In this document: in pieces, positions 58,601-64,000 of the stretch | Numbering within the stretch: the stretch's first letter is position 1 | Layout: every line of letters begins with the position of its first letter | NCBI GenBank assembly: GCA_963682055.1 | Contig: OY821747.1 | Coordinates: 31,370,126 to 31,434,125, forward strand | From: Primula veris | Taxonomy: Eukaryota > Streptophyta > Magnoliopsida > Ericales > Primulaceae | Reading direction: 5' to 3' | DNA length: 64,000 nucleotides | Made by a program: the position numbers and the translations under genes | Notes under the pieces: generated by a model | Database searches by the model: none | Told to the model about the DNA's origin: nothing | Seen by the model: the letters and a program-made list of their open reading frames with translations, nothing else

Positions 58601-59570
58601 GATACACTTTACCGAAATTACCCGCATGGTAATTTTCGAATAAATCCTTCTGAGCGGTCGTGTGAAATGATGCCCCAGAGTCTAGAATCCACGAATCTAT
58701 GTCTCTCTGTACGGCAAGCATTAAACAGTCATCCGAATCCTCGTCGCTCGCAACATTAGCCCCGTGATCACGGCCGGTACTCTTCTTCGGCTGCTTGCAC
58801 TCATGACTGAAGTGCCCCATACCCTGGCAGTTATAGCACCGAAGATTCTTCTTACTTCGGTCGCTATCTTTACCTCCTCGGCTAAGCCCTCTTCTACCTC
58901 GGGATTGCGAACGTCCTCTAACGTCCCATACCCTGGCCTTACCCCGGTCTCTTGAACCCATGTTCAAGGCTGCTCCATCATTTGAGCATTCACCCATATC
59001 CAATCTCCTGAGTTCCTCAGCGAGTATTTGATCTCGGATGCCGTTGTAAGTCAGTTTCTCCTTTCCAATTGAGTTGCTAACAGCAGCTCGCATGAATTCC
59101 CAACTGTTCGGTAGAGATGCTAGCAGTATAAGGGCTCTCACTTCATCTTCAAAAGTTATCTCCACTGCATCCAACTGATTTACGGTGTCGATGAACTTGT
59201 TCACGTGACTCGCGACAGGTGTCCCCTCAGCCATGCGTAGGTTGAACAACTTACGCATGAGATGTACCTTGTTGTTCGCGGATGGTTTCTCATACATGTC
59301 GGTGAGGACCTTCATCATCCCCATCGTCGTTGTCTCTCTTGCGACGTTATGTGCGACACTCCTAGATAGTGTTAGGCGGATCACTCCCAACACTTGTCGG
59401 TCTAAGAGTTTCCACGCCTCCTCGGTGGTCGTGGTCGGCCTTTCCTCAAGGAGAAGTGGCTGATGCATCTTCCTCCCGTACAGGTAGTCCTCTATTTGCA
59501 TTCTCCAGAATGCGAAGTCCTTCCCGTCGAACTTCTCGATCCAGTGTGCGGTTCTGTCTTCTTTCGCCAT
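55629..59570 (-). CDS. Copia Gag-Pol polyprotein, intact (1,313 aa)
   Basis: A single uninterrupted frame. Gag (about 1-235) contains the UBN2-type core (FAFWRMQIEDYL, MRKLFNLRMAEG). Zinc knuckle CYNCQGMGHFSHEC is at 245-258. The aspartic protease motif ILDSGAS has its catalytic Asp at 297. The pre-integrase HHCC segment covers about 423-458 (LWHRRLGH..CEGC). The integrase triad is D486, D549 and E585 (DD35E). Reverse transcriptase (about 845-1090) has the active site YVDD at 995-998. RNase H (about 1160-1297) includes GYVDADMAGDLDSRKSTTG and ALSTTEAEY. Domain order (integrase before RT) defines Ty1/Copia; the closest well-known relatives are Tnt1-like elements. The ATG is 14 nt inside the primer site. 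It packages, reverse-transcribes and integrates element RNA in cytoplasmic particles and the nucleus. No defect is visible. Confidence 0.97.
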   Translation of the reverse strand: MAKEDRTAHWIEKFDGKDFAFWRMQIEDYLYGRKMHQPLLLEERPTTTTEEAWKLLDRQVLGVIRLTLSRSVAHNVARETTTMGMMKVLTDMYEKPSANNKVHLMRKLFNLRMAEGTPVASHVNKFIDTVNQLDAVEITFEDEVRALILLASLPNSWEFMRAAVSNSIGKEKLTYNGIRDQILAEELRRLDMGECSNDGAALNMGSRDRGKARVWDVRGRSQSRGRRGLSRGGKDSDRSKKNLRCYNCQGMGHFSHECKQPKKSTGRDHGANVASDEDSDDCLMLAVQRDIDSWILDSGASFHTTAQKDLFENYHAGNFGKVYLADGEALDVVGTGDVKIRIPNGSVWKLTKVRHVPRLTKNLISVGQLDAERHSISFSSGAWKVSRGAMVIARGSKVGTLYMTTDDERTIATAVSQNCSELWHRRLGHMSEKGMKVLAKDSKLPGLKSVNLDMCEGCIFGKQKKVSFRKGGKAPKEEKLALVHSDVWGPSPVTSLGGAQYYVTFIDDSTRKTWVYFLKHKSEVFKKFQEWKAMVELETGNKLKCLRSDNGGEYIDAKFVEFCAQRGIQMEKTIRRTPQQNGVAERMNRTINERARSMRLQSGLPKALWAHAVSTAVYLINRGPSVPLERRIPEEVWIGEPISYEHLRVFGCLSYTHVDINERTKLDSKSKVCYFVGYGGAEFGYRFWDGQAKRIIRSKDVIFNESILYKDRQNVVVEEDALPSEESGMVDMNAFPRMLENNIEDEPVVLDNRPADAEEAEELPQTPRPELGRGHRVRRPPARYSPSLHYILLSDAGEPESREEALELKESSKWELAMKDEMKSLEKNVTWQLAELPKGKRALSNKWVFRLKEEQDGTKRYKARLVVKGFQQKAGIDYTEIFSPVVKMTTIRLLLSIVVNANLHLEQLDVKTAFLHGDLDEEIYMLQPEGFAEKGKEKLVCKLRKSLYGLKQAPRQWYKKFDSFMADIGFERSDSDHCCFVKRFANSSYIILLLYVDDMLLAGSSLVEINKVKQQLAKQFEMKDLGAANHILGMRISRGRDGSLFLSQAEYVKKVLARFSMSDAKAVGSPLAAHFSLSKKQSPSDEEGKDRMSNIPYASAIGSLMYAMVCTRPDIAHAVGVVSRYMSNPGKHHWEAVKWILRYLSGTVSLALCFLKTSEGLHGYVDADMAGDLDSRKSTTGCVCTFGGTAVSWTSKLQKIVALSTTEAEYVAVTEASKEMIWLQGFLRELGQKTDKGVLHCDSQSAVQLAKNPVFHSRTKHIQIRYHFIRAVLEEGIFALEKLEGAKNPADMLTKTVTIDKLRLCAASVGLRA

Positions 59571-59596
59571 CGATCTTCCTCAGCTCTGATACCACT

Positions 59597-59946
59597 TGTT
59601 GGGGTCGATACAGGCGAACACAAAGAAAGACAGAAAACTTAAACCGAGCACACACTCTTTGATAACGGAGTTCACCCAAATTGGCTACGTCTCCGGGCCG
59701 CTACACGTGGCACTTTATATATATATTAAAAGAGGATTACAATTGTAATCTAGCTAAACACAAATCTATGGTTCTCTCGCAACTAGAACTCTCTCTTTAT
59801 AATATAGAGGTGTTTGTGTAGGTGTAATTAAAATACAAGATATTGGGGCATATAAATAGAACCCAACATGGGTCATATTACAATTTCAGGCGATGTGGGA
59901 TAGAAAGAAGACATGGCCAAACCTCATTTGGCTCCACAACTCAACA
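59597..59946 (-). repeat. 5' LTR of the intact Copia element
   Basis: 350 bp, aligned without gaps to 55102-55451. The + strand sequence just before it, GCTCTGATACCA, is the complement of the tRNA-iMet primer site. Confidence 0.96.
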
Positions 59947-61265
59947 AAATCATGCTTAATTTCTCCTTTCTCTGATAACCATCTATCGGGTTTGAATTCA
60001 AGGCAATCATTTCCCCATACTGACTTCATTCTACCGAGTGCATACCATGAAAAGATAACTTCTATTTTAGGGTTGACACGTTGACCACTTGGAAGAGTAT
60101 CCGGTTGGACAGCGACTCTTGGTTGATATGGACCTGGAGGATAAAGTCTTAGGGTTTCACAAAAAGCTGCATGAAGATAAGGCAACTTATTTAACTCATC
60201 TATTTTGAAGAGTCTGAATTTTTCGACTTCGTCTACTGGTAAAATTGCTTCAAGTTCTTTTCTAATCTTTGTTTCTACAGAAGGATTTTCTGAAAGAAGC
60301 CAGAAAAGCCAAGTGAGGGCAGAACCAGTTGTGTCTCGGCCACCAGCATTTAACACAACAACAACGTCTCTTAAGACGCTGTGTTGTTGTATTTTAGATC
60401 CGGAAAAATCATCTCCAGTCATGAAAAATTTCAAGGCATCAAAACCTTCTACATTTCGTTCAATATCTTCTCCCTTCATCTTTATAAACTTTGTTGCAAT
60501 ATCATCAAGGGTCCTCTTTGCTAGAGTCATTTTTTTCTCATCTCCAACGTCCAGCCACCTTTGTAACCTCCAGACTACTCCAGGAATATAGTGTCGCTGT
60601 AATATCCTATCATTTACGACGTCCATTGCCTTTCCTAGTGGAGTTTCTGGAAAGCCATTCGATAAAGAATCAGGGTTATATCCAGTTACCATCGTGCAAG
60701 TTGAATCAAGCATAAGTCTTGTAAACAAATCTTGCAAGTCCACCACTTCGCCTTTCGCTATAACATGCTCAAAAACTGGAATTAACCCTTTTTCAAGATT
60801 GTCATGGACTACTTTCACAGTAGCCTGTATGCATCTTCTGTCATTGAAAAATGCTCGAATCATTTTCCTGTCTCTTCTCCATTCATCATGGTCTGCATTG
60901 AACAACAAGTCACCATGAACGTCGAAAATCTTCTTGGCCTCTTCCCCTTTCTCGAAGTTATCAAACTTTTGGCTCAAGATGTAGTGAACATTGGCAGGAT
61001 CACATGTGAACACTTTATCTGTGTTTGTAAACCAGAAGCCTTTTAGGAAAAAGGTGCCACCATTTTCCTCTAGGATTTCGGTGATCTTATCGTGACCATT
61101 AAGAGTGTTGAGTAGTAAAGTTGGGGTCATCCCTACAAGGGGCCAATTTATTGGATGCCCATGTTTGATTGTCAAGAAACTATAAAGAAAAAGTAGGGAA
61201 ATTGTGGATAGTATAATCTCTGTGTATCCAAAGGATGACAGAAACAATATTATGGATGTTGCCAT
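59947..61265 (-). pseudogene. 5' part of the Copia-interrupted CYP96-like P450 gene
   Basis: Intact from the start codon (61265) through the membrane anchor (about residues 13-34), I-helix AGGRDTTGS, ETLRLYPP, FKPDRW and LSEKGEIKHDF. There the LTR begins and the frame runs on for about 20 foreign codons (VELWSQMRFG...) to a stop. Any protein from this allele would lack the heme-binding cysteine and be inactive. N-terminal and loop residues (KHGHPINWPL, TLLLNTLNGH, ERNVEGF) are the most divergent of the three complete paralogues. A TATA box about 76 bp upstream is kept. Confidence 0.93.
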
Positions 61266-61340
61266 CTTGGAAGTCTTTCTATATTTTTCTGGTAATTGTT
61301 CAAGTATTTTGTATAATGCATGGTTCCATTTCTGTAACTC

Positions 61341-61350
61341 AATTTATAGA
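61341..61350 (-). promoter_or_regulatory. TATA box of the interrupted P450 gene
   Basis: Minus-strand TCTATAAATT about 76 bp upstream of the ATG at 61265. The same core as in the two intact paralogues, so the proximal promoter was copied with the genes. Confidence 0.65.
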
Positions 61351-61448
61351 AGTAGGGCTAGGCGGCGAGTCTATATTTTATAAGTCAATTGCTTCTTAGC
61401 ATGATCGTAATTATTAATATTCACATTATTAAATTATCCAATTGGCAA

Positions 61449-62010
61449 ATTTGATTTAAACTAGACTTATTCTGTTGACCATGCATATTTTGATAATTTC
61501 TCATATTAATGCACCTCCCATATTCCTACAGTAATCATAATTATGATATTTAGTAGCTTGACTTTGAAGGAGATTGGTCTAACACCTCACTTCATTTACT
61601 AGAATTAATCTTTCTACAAGAAAAAGTAATGAGCAAAAATTATACCACTTATATAAACTATTAGCGTTACCATGTGAAGCTTATCTGTTTCAGAGAGATA
61701 TATCGAATATTTCGTTATGTTGAGGTGACAAAATACTACATTTGAAGTTTATTGGAGTAAATATTCAGTGCCGTCAGTGGAACTACCCAGTAAAACCCTA
61801 TTAGAAGATTGAATAATCTTATGGGGCATACACTCAAATTAAAATAAAAAATATACAAAAATTTTATTAGTTGTGGATGGACCTGAACTACCCAATATTT
61901 TCTTCATCGATTGATTTAAACTAGGCTTATTGTGTAGACCATGCCTATTTTGACAATTTCTCATATTAATGCACCTCTCATATTCCTACAAGTAATCATA
62001 ATTATGATAT
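61449..62010. repeat. Duplicated P450 upstream segment, second copy hit by an LTR element
   Basis: About 105 bp (TTGATTTAAACTAG.CTTAT.. to TAATCATAATTATGATAT) occurs at about 61451-61553 and again at 61909-62010, in direct orientation. The second copy ends exactly where the LTR at 62011 begins. The intervening 355 bp contains no gene. Confidence 0.8.
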
Positions 62011-63109
62011 TGTTGGCCCGTACGTGTCTAAATATTAGAGTGGATGAATAAGATTTATGTACGATTTTCGCGGAATAAAAAATTTGAGCAATTAACAACG
62101 CAAATAGGAGAAATTATACCCAAACAAATTTTGTTAACTATATAATACTAGGGTAAGCTATGTAAGCAATCAAAATAAGCAATAGTATAAGTGCGGAAAA
62201 TAAAAGTTTAAGGGAAAAGAAATAACACAAGATGTATAGAGGTTCGTCAAAACGCGCCTAGTCATCTCTTCGGTATTCACACTACCGAGTATTTCACTAG
62301 AATTTTATTCCTAAGATTACAACCTAACGAGCTAATCCGCGGATTACGCTCCCCCTTACTCAATGAGTATCCCGAATGAAAAGACCTAGAGCTTTTAAGC
62401 AATACTCACTTATAAAGCCTCTACCCGATCACTCGCTCACAATTGAGTTTATAATTCACTCTACAATTTTGAATTGAAATGTATCACTCACTAACAAATA
62501 ATATTTTGGTGTTTATATGATTACAATAAGATTACACACAAGAGTATTTATGAATATAAGTGAGAAAAATGAAGTATAAGCTTGATAATTATCTTGAAGG
62601 AATAGCTTATTTGTGTGTGAATTGGGATGTCTTCATCAAAGGATTTTGGGGGGGTATATGAAGGAAAAATGGTCTTGTTACCGTTGTATGAAGGTTAATG
62701 TCTTTACCCATTGGTTTTAACCAATTTCTCAATTTTCCAGAATAAGTCAAAAAGCTATTTTTTGAATTCTGCAGAAAACGATCGGTCGTTTTCCGTATTT
62801 CGACCGGTCGTTTTATAACGACCTCTCTGGTCAATTTTGGACCAAAACGATCGGTCGTTTTGTCCAAAACGATCGGTCGTTTTTTCTGGCAATTTCTCGG
62901 TTTTCTCGTTATACTTCGAATGCTCGTAACTTCTTCGTTTTAAGTCCGATTATGGTACCGCTTGAACCGTTGGCTTCGTATTTAAGTACTCTATCATTTC
63001 GAACCTTTAACAAGCTAGATAAAATGATTAATATGCAAAATAATCTTTTATCATGTTTTACATATTTTGTTATCATTAAAACAATCGATTAGAAGAACAT
63101 CGTTCAACA
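62011..63109 (-). repeat. 1.1-kb LTR
   Basis: Perfect TGTTG/CAACA ends and the adjacent polypurine tract. It contains four AAAACGATCGGTCGTTTT-type palindromes at 62774-62883 and the common plant-LTR block AGAGGTTCGTCAAAACGCGC near 62260. Confidence 0.85.
62774..62883. repeat. Palindrome cluster in the LTR
   Basis: AAAACGATCGGTCGTTTT, or a close variant (CGACCGGTCGTTTT), at 62775-62792, 62801-62814, 62844-62861 and 62866-62883. Each is a near-perfect inverted repeat centred on ATCGGT/ACCGGT. Confidence 0.9.
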
Positions 63110-63125
63110 ATCTCTTCCTTTTTTA

Positions 63126-63664
63126 TGATAACAAAATATTGACATTAAACATATTATAAGCTTTTTTTGCTAAAACAAAAATATAACCGAGATGTGTAAG
63201 GGACGTTTACTAGGGTAAAAGGTTTTGGTGAAAAACGAGTAAATGTCACAACATCCGATAAAACGAAGTTTTTCAAAGCTAAAAGTTTTGAAGGATAAAG
63301 AAAGAACAAATGCAAGCAAAAAATTGGCCATAGTTTTGCCTAAAAACGTTCAATCGTCACAAATGAAAAATCAATAAACACAACCCAATTGACAAGATAT
63401 TATGCACACAAATTTTAATAACATAAAATATGATAATAACGCATTTATCTAGAATAATAAACGTCAATCTCACAAAGTATTAGAATTTAAAAAGCAACAT
63501 AACACACATGTAAAAATGCTCCATAACATAAATGTAAAAACGTTTGCTACTTATTACATCATAAAACTTTGTTCGAAGAAAAAGAAACACAAAAGAAATA
63601 CAATGCAAAATAAAACGAAAGGGGTATTTCTCCCCCTTTGACATCATAAAAAAAACTTAAGTGC
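63126..63664. other. Non-coding stretch between the terminal ORF and the 3' LTR
   Basis: AT-rich, no ORF of note. Minus-strand GGGGGAGAAATACCCC at about 63623-63638 is a second purine-rich patch. Confidence 0.5.
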
Positions 63665-64000
63665 CTAATGGCGGTGGGAGGTCACGTCGTCATCCTCGTG
63701 GTCGTCCTCGTCATCATCATCGGCATTTGGACCGGCAAGGTCAGGAATGTACGCGGAGAACTTCGCCCTTTGCTTGGCGCTTAATCGATCAAGTTCGTCA
63801 AGCTTTTCTTGACCCGGGTTCAAGAAGCGAAACATGCTTTGGGTCACTAGCGCATTTCGATATGTGTCGATGTAGAGATCATTATAGAAGTGGTCGGAGC
63901 ACGGGAGAGGGGTGGAAGATCCGACTTTAGCTTTGCTTCTACCTCGAGAGGGACGAGAAGAGGTAGGGATATCGGTTGGGGGTATGGACTCGGAGGAAAT
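63665..64000 (-). CDS. C-terminus of the last ORF of the LTR retrotransposon (partial)
   Basis: 111 residues are open from the window edge to TAG at 63667-63665. A Ser/Pro/Arg-rich segment (TSSRPSRGRSKAK) is followed by FYNDLYIDTYRNALVTQSMF, RFLNPGQEKLDELDRLSAKQ and an Asp/Glu-rich tail (DDDDEDDHEDDD). It lacks RNase H hallmarks. Its position next to the 3' LTR would suit an extra 3' ORF (env-like in some plant elements), but I do not recognise the family. Confidence 0.6.
   Translation of the reverse strand: MSSESIPPTDIPTSSRPSRGRSKAKVGSSTPLPCSDHFYNDLYIDTYRNALVTQSMFRFLNPGQEKLDELDRLSAKQRAKFSAYIPDLAGPNADDDDEDDHEDDDVTSHRH

Larger units (their letters stand above)
55102..59946 (-). mobile_element. 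Full-length Copia retrotransposon inserted in a P450 gene
   Basis: 4,845 bp, flanked by target duplication AAATC (55097-55101 and 59947-59951). Its 350-bp LTRs (55102-55451 and 59597-59946) differ at four positions. On the minus strand the order is 5' LTR, tRNA-iMet primer site TGGTATCAGAGC (+ 59583-59594), one intact polyprotein, polypurine tract AAGTGGGAGA (+ about 55455-55464), 3' LTR. All parts needed for autonomous movement are present. The insertion interrupts codons of the CYP96-like gene at the HDL motif before the heme loop. Confidence 0.97.
62011..64000 (-). mobile_element. 3' end of a large LTR retrotransposon (Sirevirus-like candidate), truncated by the window
   Basis: The 3' LTR is 62011-63109 (1,099 bp), TGTTG...CAACA. 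Against its inner edge the minus strand has TAAAAAAGGAAGAGAT (+ 63110-63125), a polypurine tract, so the element is minus-oriented and continues right of the window. A non-coding stretch to 63664 and a terminal ORF follow. The probable left target-duplication copy is GATAT at 62006-62010; the other copy is out of view. A 1-kb LTR with palindrome clusters fits Copia/Sirevirus, but no polymerase sequence is visible, so the superfamily is inferred. Confidence 0.75.

Noticed and set aside
1..64000. Prokaryote-type systems (operons, CRISPR, phage defence, riboswitches)
   Set aside because: Spliced plant genes, AT-rich intergenic DNA and plant transposons throughout; no such signal seen.

Overview
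The window looks like nuclear DNA of a eudicot plant. It is AT-rich, its genes have GT-AG introns, and it carries plant-type Copia retrotransposons, Helitron-, CACTA-, Stowaway- and Mutator-like miniature elements and an Au-type SINE. The genes belong to land-plant families: POLLENLESS 3-like TPR protein, SINA-like ubiquitin ligase, DUF630/DUF632 protein and CYP96-like P450s. I cannot name the species; an asterid is a guess.

Layout. 1-4.1 kb: 3' part of a POLLENLESS 3-like gene (+). 5.6-12.4 kb: complete but coding-dead Copia element (-) with two identical 215-bp LTRs and a CTACA target duplication. 13.5-15.0 kb: decayed SINA-like RING gene (-). 15-23.4 kb: gene-free, with Helitron-like elements at 17.7-19.8 kb, a CACTA-type MITE and Stowaway-like MITEs. 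23.6-30.0 kb: five-exon DUF630/DUF632 gene (+), apparently intact, with tandem duplications in its leader and first two introns. 30-38 kb: gene-free, with two head-to-tail Helitrons. 38-61.3 kb: a cluster of four CYP96-like P450 loci: two intact intronless genes (-), one broken copy (+), and one (-) split by an intact 4.85-kb Copia element with an AAATC target duplication. 62.0-64.0 kb: 3' LTR and terminal ORF of another LTR retrotransposon (-) that continues past the window.

The P450 paralogues share a coding layout and a TATA box 50-80 bp upstream of the ATG, so they are recent tandem duplicates. The family acts on long aliphatic substrates (for example cuticular wax alkanes), but the substrate here is unknown. 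The other genes have no evident pathway link to them. I see no undescribed multi-gene system. The most unusual items are the P450 gene caught soon after transposon inactivation, the identical-LTR element with a dead coding region, the duplicated leader that makes a three-codon upstream ORF, and the copied splice-donor region inside intron 1 of the DUF632 gene.
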